From Paracoccaceae bacterium (lineage in GTDB: Bacteria; Pseudomonadota; Alphaproteobacteria; Rhodobacterales; Rhodobacteraceae), in contig JAKITE010000109.1 of assembly GCA_021648225.1 (NCBI GenBank), positions 1 to 9,695 of the forward strand: a stretch of 9,695 nt of DNA. Direction: 5' to 3'. Numbering within the stretch: the stretch's first letter is position 1; the number at the start of each line of letters is the position of its first letter. Positions 1 through 5,625 of the stretch are shown here, in pieces. The notes under the pieces are model-generated. The model saw only the letters and a program-made list of their open reading frames with translations, made no database searches and was not told the origin of the DNA. Made by a program: the position numbers and the translations under genes.

Positions 1-167
1 AGGTTGCCTCGCAAGAAGAACTGGCCACCGCAATTTATTTTCAGGATCAGGAACCCGATAGCAACGCTGTCGAAGTGCTGGTCGGGCGATTGCGGCGCAA
101 GTTGAAAACTGATGTTTTACGCACCAAACGCGGGTTTGGCTATTATCTGGCTGAATTTGGGGAATGA
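1..167 (+). CDS. OmpR/PhoB-family response regulator, C-terminal end (partial at 5' side)
   Basis: The reading frame enters from the left edge (first whole codon at base 3) and encodes about 54 residues ending in TGA at 165-167. They match the end of the DNA-binding winged-helix domain of OmpR/PhoB regulators: a recognition helix with 'VEVLVGRLRRKL', followed by the wing 'LRTKRGFGYYL', which corresponds to the family's usual 'I.TVRG.GY.L'. The receiver domain with its phospho-acceptor aspartate lies outside the window. The stop codon overlaps the kinase start in an ATGA arrangement, so the two are almost certainly a co-translated two-component pair. With a PhoQ/FeuQ-like partner, a PhoP/FeuP-like regulator is the natural guess, but the missing N-terminus prevents a firm name. 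Confidence 0.87.
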   Translation, partial: VASQEELATAIYFQDQEPDSNAVEVLVGRLRRKLKTDVLRTKRGFGYYLAEFGE

Positions 168-1498
168 AAACCAACTCCCTTAGCCTTCGGTTATTGGTGT
201 CCGCCAGCATATCGGTTTTGCTGGCTTTATTGGCAACCGGCATTACGTTCAGCTATTTTTTCAAAACCTATTTTGAAGACCGGGTGCTAAGCGAACTGGC
301 CACGCATTTGCAACAGCTTACCGCCAATATTGAAATTGACCCCGAGGGCCAGTTTATTATTTACCCGCTGGCAGACCAGCGGTTTGACCAACCGTTTAGC
401 GGGCTTTACTGGCAAATTAATGCAGCTGACACAAAACCGCTGCATTCCCGATCGCTTTGGGATTTGAAAATGGAACTGGCACAGCCGACCAGCCTGGGTG
501 TTCAGGAAAGCCAGCGCATTGATTTGGCCGGCAAGGAGGTCATTGCCCTTAGCTGGATCGTGACCATTGGCGAAGATACTGCGCCAACCGAATTAACCCT
601 TTCGGTGGCCACGGATTATGACCAAATTCAGGCCACAGCCCTTAAATTTGACAAAAAACTGGTGCTTTGGCTTTCGGTCCTGGCGGTTGCGCTTATTTTT
701 GCGGCTTGGTTACAGGTGCGCATCGGCCTGCGCCCGCTGGAAGAAATTCGCGTAGAGATAAATAAAATCCGCAGCGGATCATCCCATCATATGCCCGATA
801 ACCTGCCAGCCGAGGTTGCGCCTTTGGTGTCAGAGGTTAACCAGTTGCTAGACAAGCAACAGGAAAACCTGCTTCAGGCGCGCAATCATGCCGGAAATCT
901 GGCGCATGGACTGAAAACGCCGCTAACCGTGATGCGGGCCTTGGCCCAGCAAATTCGCGAGGCGGGCATGGATGCATTGGCCGATGACATAAATGCCCAA
1001 ACCAACGCCATGGCCCATTTTGTCGAACGCGAATTGGCACGCAGCAGAATTGGCCCTGCTGCAACCACATCCATATCGGTTTTGCCGGTGGTTACCCGCA
1101 TGGTAAATGCAATTTCCAAGCTGCCGTCAAAAAATCCTATTGATTGGCAAATTGATATTCCCACCGATATTACCGCGCCGTTTGATGAATTCAACCTGCT
1201 GGAAATGCTTGGCAATCTGCTGGATAACGCCCGCGAATGGACCAAAGATAAAATTGTGGTTACGGCGGTTCAGGATAATGGCAAGGTCCGGTTAACCATC
1301 ACCGATAATGGCCCCGGGGTTGCAAAAGCCCAGCTAAACGAGGTTTTGCAGCGCGGTAAACGGCTGGACCCATCGCGCGAAGGCACCGGTTTGGGGTTGG
1401 CCATTGTTCAGGATCTGGCCGATAGCCTTGGCTGCACGCTGGAGCTTGACAATGCCGAAAATGGCGGGTTGGCGGTGACGCTTGGCTGGGATGTCTGA
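164..1498 (+). CDS. PhoQ/FeuQ-like sensor histidine kinase
   Basis: A 444-residue inner-membrane sensor kinase that should phosphorylate the response regulator encoded just upstream. A transmembrane segment at about residues 9-31 and another at about 166-183 flank a periplasmic domain of about 130 residues. A HAMP-like linker follows (about 184-235), then the dimerisation and phospho-acceptor helix with H248 in 'NLAHGLKTPLTVM'. The ATP-binding domain shows the N box (N351, N355 in 'NLLDNA'), G1 box 'DNGPGV' (381-386) and G2 box 'GTGLGL' (407-412). The residue after the phospho-accepting His is Gly, not the usual Glu/Asp; this H-x-L-K-T-P form is typical of the PhoQ subfamily and of rhizobial FeuQ. 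The start overlaps the regulator's stop by 4 bases, with GGGG at 159-162 almost touching the ATG, which points to translational coupling. The signal sensed cannot be read from the sequence. Function of the class is certain; the FeuQ/PhoQ affiliation is inferred from the H box. Confidence 0.95.
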   Translation: MKTNSLSLRLLVSASISVLLALLATGITFSYFFKTYFEDRVLSELATHLQQLTANIEIDPEGQFIIYPLADQRFDQPFSGLYWQINAADTKPLHSRSLWDLKMELAQPTSLGVQESQRIDLAGKEVIALSWIVTIGEDTAPTELTLSVATDYDQIQATALKFDKKLVLWLSVLAVALIFAAWLQVRIGLRPLEEIRVEINKIRSGSSHHMPDNLPAEVAPLVSEVNQLLDKQQENLLQARNHAGNLAHGLKTPLTVMRALAQQIREAGMDALADDINAQTNAMAHFVERELARSRIGPAATTSISVLPVVTRMVNAISKLPSKNPIDWQIDIPTDITAPFDEFNLLEMLGNLLDNAREWTKDKIVVTAVQDNGKVRLTITDNGPGVAKAQLNEVLQRGKRLDPSREGTGLGLAIVQDLADSLGCTLELDNAENGGLAVTLGWDV

Positions 1499-1509
1499 AT
1501 TATAGATGT

Positions 1510-1540
1510 TACTGGCCCTTTCCGCAGGTCAGGGCCAGTA
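1510..1540. terminator. Hairpin between convergent kinase and argF genes, possible bidirectional terminator
   Basis: A perfect 10-bp inverted repeat (TACTGGCCCT at 1510-1519, AGGGCCAGTA at 1531-1540) with an 11-base loop sits in the 54-base gap between two converging genes, where a shared terminator is expected. Neither side is followed by a run of T, so it is not a textbook intrinsic terminator. It may instead be a transcript 3'-end stabilising stem or assist Rho-dependent termination. Confidence 0.5.
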
Positions 1541-1552
1541 GTGCGGTTCGGG

Positions 1553-2479
1553 TTATTTCCCCAAACACCAGCGCATGATGGCTTTTTGGGCATGCAGGCG
1601 GTTTTCGGCCTCGTCAAATACCACCGATTGGGCGGAATCCATCACCTCGTTTGTTGCTTCCTCGCCACGATGGGCGGGCAGGCAATGCATGAATATTGCG
1701 TCAGGGTTGGCCTGCGCCATTAATTCCGCATTGACCTGATAAGGCCGCAGCTGGTTATGGCGGCGCTCGCGTTTCGATTGGCTGTCATGCATGGAAATCC
1801 AGGTATCGGCCACCACCAGATCAGCCCCGATCACGGCTTTTGCAGCATCGGGTTCCAGCGTGATACGCACGCCTTTGTCGCGCGCCCAGCCGACAAATTC
1901 GGCCTCGGGCGCCAAAGAATCCGGCCCTGTTATGGTCAGGTCAAACCCGAATTGCCCTGCCGCATGTAAAAAACTGGCACAGACATTATTTCCGTCACCG
2001 GTCCAGACAACTTTTTTGCCACTTATCGGGCCGGAATGTTCTTCAAATGTCAAAACATCCGCCATGATCTGGCAAGGATGGGTGCGATCGGTCAGGCCAT
2101 TTATCACCGGCACAGATGCATATTCAGCCATTTCCAAAAGCGTAGTTTCGTCGAATGTGCGAATCATGATCATGTCAACATAGCGCGATAAAACCCGCGC
2201 CGTATCGGCAATGGTTTCGCCGTGACCAAGCTGCATATCGGAACCAGACAATACCATAGTTTGCCCGCCCATCTGGCGCACACCAACATCAAACGAAACC
2301 CGCGTGCGGGTAGACGGTTTTTCAAAAATCAGCGCAACCATGTGGTTTTTCAACGCCTGATCTTCGTCCGGTGTGCCTTTTGGCAGGCCTGCACGGGCGT
2401 TTTTGATGCGTTTGGCGGTATCAATCATGCCGCGTAAATCATCCGCACCGGTTTTGTGGATGTCTAGAAAATGGTTCAT
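1553..2479 (-). CDS. argF: Ornithine carbamoyltransferase
   Basis: A cytoplasmic enzyme that transfers the carbamoyl group of carbamoyl phosphate to ornithine, giving citrulline in arginine synthesis. The 308-residue length is normal. The carbamoyl-phosphate loop 'STRTR' is at residues 56-60, the 'HPCQ' motif at 134-137, the ornithine-side 'DTWISM' at 225-230, and the conserved 'HCLP' carrying the active-site Cys at 265-268. The ornithine loop continues as SMHD rather than the more common SMG. I chose the ATG at 2477-2479 because the upstream in-frame ATG (2519-2521) lies deep inside argD and adds an unrelated Cys/Gly/Arg-rich stretch. The chosen start also has AGAGG 7 bases upstream (complement of 2487-2491) and aligns 'MNHFLDI' with the family N-terminus. 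It overlaps the argD stop by 4 bases (ATGA), so it is the second gene of an argD-argF operon. Confidence 0.97.
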   Translation of the reverse strand: MNHFLDIHKTGADDLRGMIDTAKRIKNARAGLPKGTPDEDQALKNHMVALIFEKPSTRTRVSFDVGVRQMGGQTMVLSGSDMQLGHGETIADTARVLSRYVDMIMIRTFDETTLLEMAEYASVPVINGLTDRTHPCQIMADVLTFEEHSGPISGKKVVWTGDGNNVCASFLHAAGQFGFDLTITGPDSLAPEAEFVGWARDKGVRITLEPDAAKAVIGADLVVADTWISMHDSQSKRERRHNQLRPYQVNAELMAQANPDAIFMHCLPAHRGEEATNEVMDSAQSVVFDEAENRLHAQKAIMRWCLGK

Positions 2480-3654
2480 AATTTGGCCTCTACCGCATTG
2501 GCAGCTTCTTCCAGCCGCCATAGCGCATCATCTAGTTCAAAAGTTTCCATGTTAAGCGGCGGCAGCAAGCGCACCACATTATCAGCCGCCGGAACCACCA
2601 GAACCTTGGCGTCATAGCCCGCATGCACAACATCCATATTCGGAACTTTGCATTGCAAAGCCAGCATCAGACCTTCGCCGCGCACGCCGGTAAAAACCTT
2701 GGGGTGGGTGGCAACAATGCTTTCCAGCCCTTGGCGCAGATGCCCCGAAAGACGGCTGACATTTTCCAGAAAACCATCCGATAAAATCTCCGTCATCACG
2801 GCACAACCCACCGCACAAGCCAAAGGATTACCGCCATAGGTTGACCCGTGCGTGCCCGCAACCATGCCCAATGCTGCCCGTTCAGTTGCCACACAAGCGC
2901 CCAGCGGAAAGCCCCCGCCAATGCCTTTGGCGATGGTCATGATATCGGGGGTAATGCCTGACCATTCATGGGAAAACAGCTTGCCGGTTCGCCCCATGCC
3001 GCTCTGGATTTCATCGATCACCAGCAGCAATCCGTTTTCGTCGCATATTTCACGCAGCAGGCGCATATCGGCACAAGGAAAAACCCGAATGCCGCCCTCG
3101 CCCTGAATATGTTCTACCATTATCGCGGCTGTTTTATTGGTGATCGCAGCGCGCACCGCATCAATATCGGCAAAAGGCACTTGCACAAATCCGGACAATA
3201 CCGGCCCGAATCCATCCACCATTTTGGCACTGCCAGATGCCGCAATACCGGCAGAGGAACGGCCATGGAACGCGCCCTGAAAGGTAATGATTTCCACCCG
3301 CTCGGGCTGGTCTGCATGGCTGAAATGTTTGCGCACCATCTTGACGGCGCATTCAATTGCCTCGGTGCCGGAATTGGTCATGAAAACCGTGTCGGCAAAG
3401 GTGTTGGCGACGATCTTTTCGGCCAAGGCTTTCTGGTTGGGAATTTCGTATAGGTTGGAGGTATGCCACAAACGTCGGCCCTGTGTTTCCAATGCGGCAA
3501 TCAAAGTCGGGTGCGCATGGCCAAGGGAACAGACGCCAATGCCAGCCCCCATATCCAGATAGCGGGTTCCGTCCGATGTTTCTAGCCAAGGGCCCTGACC
3601 TTTCACGAATGAAAGCGGTGCCCGCGCATATGTTGGTAATACGGGGCTTATCAC
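2476..3654 (-). CDS. argD: Acetylornithine aminotransferase (PLP enzyme)
   Basis: A class-III, fold-type-I aminotransferase that converts N-acetylglutamate semialdehyde to N-acetylornithine. Many ArgD proteins also act as succinyl-diaminopimelate aminotransferase (DapC) in lysine synthesis. With the chosen start it has 392 residues, the usual size. The phosphate-binding 'SGTEA' is at 95-99, the PLP-ring aspartate D214 in 'LVIDEIQSGMGRTG', the Schiff-base lysine K243 in 'IAKGIGGGFPLG', and the small-domain motif 'GSTYGGNPLA' at 270-279. The start is GTG at 3652-3654: it has a strong AGGAG 8 bases upstream and gives the family N-terminus 'VISPVLPTYAR'. The frame stays open to an ATG at 3892-3894, but that extension overlaps gcrA on the other strand and looks like no ArgD sequence. 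It is the first gene of the argD-argF operon, divergent from gcrA. A catabolic 4-aminobutyrate-type role is less likely given argF next to it. Confidence 0.96.
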   Translation of the reverse strand: MISPVLPTYARAPLSFVKGQGPWLETSDGTRYLDMGAGIGVCSLGHAHPTLIAALETQGRRLWHTSNLYEIPNQKALAEKIVANTFADTVFMTNSGTEAIECAVKMVRKHFSHADQPERVEIITFQGAFHGRSSAGIAASGSAKMVDGFGPVLSGFVQVPFADIDAVRAAITNKTAAIMVEHIQGEGGIRVFPCADMRLLREICDENGLLLVIDEIQSGMGRTGKLFSHEWSGITPDIMTIAKGIGGGFPLGACVATERAALGMVAGTHGSTYGGNPLACAVGCAVMTEILSDGFLENVSRLSGHLRQGLESIVATHPKVFTGVRGEGLMLALQCKVPNMDVVHAGYDAKVLVVPAADNVVRLLPPLNMETFELDDALWRLEEAANAVEAKL

Positions 3655-3662
3655 GTCTGTTT

Positions 3663-3667
3663 CTCCT
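3663..3667 (-). promoter_or_regulatory. Ribosome binding site that fixes the argD GTG start
   Basis: Read on the minus strand this is AGGAG, a near-perfect Shine-Dalgarno core 8 bases before the GTG at 3654-3652. No ATG in frame nearby has a comparable site, so it decides the start of argD. Confidence 0.75.
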
Positions 3668-3682
3668 GTTTGACAAATTGAA

Positions 3683-3756
3683 ACCACCCGAACATCGGGT
3701 GTATTTTGGTAAATGACGCAATGTATAAGGGGAGTCAATGAATTGAAGCGGGTGGT
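3683..3756. repeat. Three CGGGTG motif copies in the argD/gcrA intergenic region
   Basis: ACCACCCG at 3683-3690 is the exact reverse complement of CGGGTGGT at 3749-3756. A third shorter copy, CGGGTG at 3696-3701, forms with the first a 6-bp palindrome around the 5-base spacer AACAT. The bases flanking the outer copies also share AATTGAA, at 3676-3682 and 3741-3747. Repeated half-sites in a divergent control region could be an operator for argD, gcrA or both. The spacing is irregular and I do not recognise a known regulator's consensus. Confidence 0.3.
3732..3736. promoter_or_regulatory. GANTC (CcrM-type methylation) site in the argD/gcrA control region
   Basis: GAGTC occurs once between the divergent argD and gcrA genes, 21 bases before the predicted gcrA -35 element. 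In alphaproteobacteria the cell-cycle methyltransferase CcrM methylates GANTC and GcrA acts at promoters carrying methylated sites. A site here could therefore allow autoregulation. The sequence is certain; the function is inference, and a 5-base match can occur by chance. Confidence 0.3.
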
Positions 3757-3757
3757 C

Positions 3758-3786
3758 TTGTAACTCCTGCGCACCAAAACTATTAT
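3758..3786 (+). promoter_or_regulatory. Predicted sigma70-type promoter of gcrA
   Basis: TTGTAA at 3758-3763 (4 of 6 matches to TTGACA) is followed after exactly 17 bases by TATTAT at 3781-3786 (5 of 6 to TATAAT). Transcription would start near 3793, giving a leader of about 26 bases that contains the CGGAGAA ribosome binding site of gcrA at 3808-3814. The outermost CGGGTGGT motif lies directly against the -35 box. Confidence 0.55.
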
Positions 3787-3818
3787 AAAGCCTTGTTTAC
3801 AAAATTCCGGAGAATAAA

Positions 3819-4397
3819 ATGGCTTGGACCGATGATCGCGTTGAGATCCTGAAAACCATGTGGGGTGACGGCAAAAGCGCCAGCCAGATCGCAACCGAAC
3901 TGGGCGGCGTCACCCGCAATGCGGTGATCGGCAAGGTGCATCGCCTTGGCCTTTCCAACCGTCCGGCAAAAGCCGCCAAAGCCACCACCGCAAATGCGCC
4001 AAAACCCGCGGCCGCTGCCAAGCCAAAGGTTGAAAAACCCGCACCAACCCGGGTTGGAAAACAGAAAAAAGAAGTGCCGGTGGTGAATATTCACCCGCCA
4101 ATTCCGCGCCCCCGCCCGATTATTATTGCCGGCAAGCCATTACCGCCGCAACGCTCGGCCAATGAAGTCAGCGCCGAGGCCTTGGCCAATGTCAAAAAGA
4201 TCGAGGAAAAAGCCCGTAAGCTAACCCTGATGCAGCTGACCGAACGCACCTGCAAATGGCCCATCGGTGACCCTGCGACTGACGAATTCTGGTTTTGCGG
4301 CCATCCGGTTGACCCCGGAAAACCCTATTGCGAGACCCATGTTTCGGTGGCTTTCCAACCCATGAGCAGCCGCCGCGACCGTCGCGCCAGCCGTTAA
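3819..4397 (+). CDS. gcrA: GcrA cell-cycle regulator
   Basis: A cytoplasmic, DNA-associated transcription factor specific to alphaproteobacteria. In Caulobacter it binds RNA polymerase sigma70 and activates promoters with methylated GANTC sites, coupling replication to expression of division and polarity genes. The N-terminal helix-turn-helix is plain: 'MAWTDDRVEILKTMW' (1-15), then 'SASQIATELGGVTRNAVIGK' (20-39) and 'VHRLGLSNR'. Next comes an Ala/Pro/Lys-rich linker (about 50-110). The C-terminal part carries 'CKWPIGDP' (145-152), 'FWFCGHPVDPGKPYCETH' (157-174) and a basic Arg/Ser tail. The cysteines C145, C160 and C171, with nearby His, match the conserved sigma-interacting end of the family. 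Its 192 residues are somewhat longer than the Caulobacter protein as I recall it, apparently in the linker. The ATG is preceded by CGGAGAA at 3808-3814, a good Shine-Dalgarno site. It is divergent from argD and convergent with the peptidase gene. Confidence 0.96.
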   Translation: MAWTDDRVEILKTMWGDGKSASQIATELGGVTRNAVIGKVHRLGLSNRPAKAAKATTANAPKPAAAAKPKVEKPAPTRVGKQKKEVPVVNIHPPIPRPRPIIIAGKPLPPQRSANEVSAEALANVKKIEEKARKLTLMQLTERTCKWPIGDPATDEFWFCGHPVDPGKPYCETHVSVAFQPMSSRRDRRASR

Positions 4398-4399
4398 AT

Positions 4400-5002
4400 C
4401 TAGCGCTGTTTCAAAAACGCATCTTCGGCAAAATACTGGTATGAATCGGCGTTATGAACGGCGCGGCCCGGTGTGCGGCGGGCATAATCGGAGCAAACTC
4501 CGCGATTATAACACAGATCATCGGTGCCCCCGACAACATCGTAATGGGACATTTCATGAATAATGGTGCCCGCCTGCGTGCCCGAATCAAAAACCGCCTG
4601 AAAATCGGATTCGCTTAAAACCGGCAGGTTGAAATAATTCTGGCAGATATAAATGGTTGAGGGATCATTGGGAAATACATTGGCATAGGTGGAGGCATCA
4701 CAGTTTTGCTCACCATTCTGGGCGCAAAAATAGGTGGTTTTACTGGTGCGGATATGGGTTTTTAATGCAGCCATTGTGCGACGCACCTGTTTGGCGCGCA
4801 CCGGATCCCAGATGCCGAACCATTGCCGATAGGCACCATTGCTTGAATTTATCGCAACCGTTGCCGCCGAAAGCGCATCAAACGCCCCGGAAATTGCGCG
4901 TTCCAATGATGCTTGCTGATCAGGGGTGCAGCGCACATATTCTGCTTTTGCCGCAGAGGAAAACCCCAGCAACAAAATACAAACCGCTAAAAATCTTGTC
5001 AT
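4400..5002 (-). CDS. Secreted M35-family (aspzincin) metallopeptidase
   Basis: A predicted exported zinc endopeptidase of 200 residues. A Sec signal peptide covers residues 1-20 (basic 'MTR', hydrophobic core, 'AKA' cleavage before E21). The zinc site is 'HEMSH' at 149-153, followed by 'GTDDLCY' at 159-165. This is the aspzincin pattern HExxH plus GTxDxxY, giving ligands H149, H153 and D162 with E150 as catalytic base; the usual Gly after the Tyr is Asn here. A later 'NADSYQYFA' (185-192... starting at N184) also fits the lysine-specific M35 group. The mature part has six cysteines (25, 93, 101, 120, 164, 170), enough for three disulfides. I chose the ATG at 5000-5002 because it starts the signal peptide and has AGGA just upstream; the frame extends to 5083 but that adds 27 unrelated residues. 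It seems monocistronic, and its target is unknown. Confidence 0.85.
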   Translation of the reverse strand: MTRFLAVCILLLGFSSAAKAEYVRCTPDQQASLERAISGAFDALSAATVAINSSNGAYRQWFGIWDPVRAKQVRRTMAALKTHIRTSKTTYFCAQNGEQNCDASTYANVFPNDPSTIYICQNYFNLPVLSESDFQAVFDSGTQAGTIIHEMSHYDVVGGTDDLCYNRGVCSDYARRTPGRAVHNADSYQYFAEDAFLKQR

Positions 5003-5028
5003 AAAATCCTCATAAACCAATGCTACAT

Positions 5029-5056
5029 TTGCCCAGTTAAATCCGGCCATTGCAAT
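5029..5056 (+). promoter_or_regulatory. Weak candidate promoter for the DUF1178-lysC-ptsP gene run
   Basis: TTGCCC at 5029-5034 and TGCAAT at 5051-5056, 16 bases apart, each match the sigma70 consensus at 4 of 6 positions. This would give a leader of about 48 bases before the ATG at 5111. It lies in the 108-base divergent gap where a promoter must exist, but the match is modest. Confidence 0.22.
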
Positions 5057-5081
5057 CTTCCCCTTATTCGGGGTTAAATCC
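5036..5081. repeat. Direct repeat GTTAAATCC in the peptidase/DUF1178 intergenic region
   Basis: The nonamer GTTAAATCC occurs at 5036-5044 and again at 5073-5081, starts 37 bases apart, in the only non-coding stretch between two divergent genes. Such pairs can be regulator half-sites. I could not fit them to the CtrA TTAA-N7-TTAA pattern. A chance duplication is possible. Confidence 0.25.
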
Positions 5082-5110
5082 AAGGGTAATTTCAGAAATA
5101 TGACACGAAT

Positions 5111-5530
5111 ATGATCAAATTCAGCCTAAAATGCAGCAATGACCACCAGTTTGATTCGTGGTTCGGATCAAATGCGGATTTTGACCGGCTAAAAACCCGG
5201 GGGCTGATTTCCTGTGTGGTTTGCGGCGGGGCCAATATTGAAAAAGCCATCATGGCACCGCGGGTTCCGGCAAAAAACCGCCCCGAGGAAACGCCACTTT
5301 CTGCGCCCGCATCAGCTGCGGAACAGGCGGTAAAAGAATTACGGGCCAAAATCGAAAAATCTGCGGATAATGTCGGCGCCAATTTTGCCACCGAAGCGCG
5401 GAAAATCCATGCGGGTGATGCGCCGGAACGCGCAATATTTGGCCAAGCCAAACCCGAAGAGGCCCGCAGCCTGATCGAGGACGGGGTGCCGGTTTTGCCG
5501 CTACCATGGTCAAACAAGCGCACAAACTAG
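5111..5530 (+). CDS. DUF1178 family protein (small zinc-ribbon-like, unknown function)
   Basis: A 139-residue cytoplasmic protein matching the DUF1178 family, which is widespread in proteobacteria and has no established role. The N-terminus 'MIKFSLKCSNDHQFDSWF' is the family signature. C8, H12, C35 and C38 ('CVVC') suggest a zinc ribbon. A charged, Ala-rich middle (about 55-90) is predicted mostly helical. The conserved C-terminal parts are 'EARKIH' (95-100), 'ERAIFG' (106-111) and 'GVPVLPLPW' (125-133). The ATG at 5111 has no clear Shine-Dalgarno sequence; no better start exists, since the signature begins exactly here. It is divergent from the peptidase gene and heads the plus-strand run leading to lysC and ptsP. 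The last 25 bases overlap a possible small ORF. Confidence 0.94.
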   Translation: MIKFSLKCSNDHQFDSWFGSNADFDRLKTRGLISCVVCGGANIEKAIMAPRVPAKNRPEETPLSAPASAAEQAVKELRAKIEKSADNVGANFATEARKIHAGDAPERAIFGQAKPEEARSLIEDGVPVLPLPWSNKRTN

Positions 5531-5625
5531 CAAGCTATTGCCGACAGCTGAGGCAATCAATTGACAGCGGCAAGGCTGACCTGCTTTGTGATGCAACCGG
5601 TTATGAACCCAAAGGTGCCAAATGA
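5506..5625 (+). CDS. Possible small ORF (39 codons) bridging DUF1178 and the lipoprotein gene
   Basis: ATG at 5506 opens a 39-codon frame that starts inside the end of the DUF1178 gene (25-base overlap, different frame). It fills the otherwise empty 91-base gap and ends with TGA at 5623-5625, overlapping the next ATG as ATGA. The product would be hydrophilic and cytoplasmic, with a basic helical start 'MVKQAHKLASYCRQLRQ' and then 'SGKADLLCDATGYEPKG', including two Cys. The neat filling of the gap and the coupling overlap favour a real gene. Against it, there is no Shine-Dalgarno site before the ATG, third-position G+C is only about half, and rare-looking codons (CTA, CGA, AGG, TCA) occur. I recognise no family. 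Confidence 0.32.
   Translation: MVKQAHKLASYCRQLRQSIDSGKADLLCDATGYEPKGAK

Noticed and set aside
2480..2521. Longer argF start at 2521 (14 extra residues)
   Set aside because: The extension lies wholly within argD, is rich in Cys, Gly and Arg, and lacks a ribosome site. The ATG at 2479 has AGAGG and the family N-terminus.
2968..3453. Plus-strand open frame of 161 codons inside argD
   Set aside because: It is antisense to the conserved PLP-binding core of ArgD, so it is a shadow frame.
3655..3894. Longer argD frame starting at 3894
   Set aside because: It overlaps the first 76 bases of gcrA on the other strand and covers the divergent promoter region. The added residues do not resemble ArgD, and GTG at 3654 has a strong AGGAG.
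5060..5073. CCCC-ttattc-GGGG mini-hairpin in the divergent gap
   Set aside because: A 4-bp stem is too short to support as a functional structure.
5003..5083. Longer peptidase frame starting at 5083
   Set aside because: It would bury the signal peptide behind 27 unrelated residues and consume the divergent promoter region.
5537..5557. ATTGCC/GGCAAT stem after the DUF1178 stop as a terminator
   Set aside because: It has only 6 bp with a 9-base loop and no T run, and it competes with another possible pairing at 5568-5573. It also sits inside the candidate small ORF.
5561..5592. Perfect TTGACA at 5561-5566 as a promoter for the lipoprotein gene
   Set aside because: At 16-18 bases downstream there is only GCTTTG/CTTTGT-like sequence. 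The best -10 match (TGTGAT, 5587-5592) needs a 20-base spacer, which is too long.
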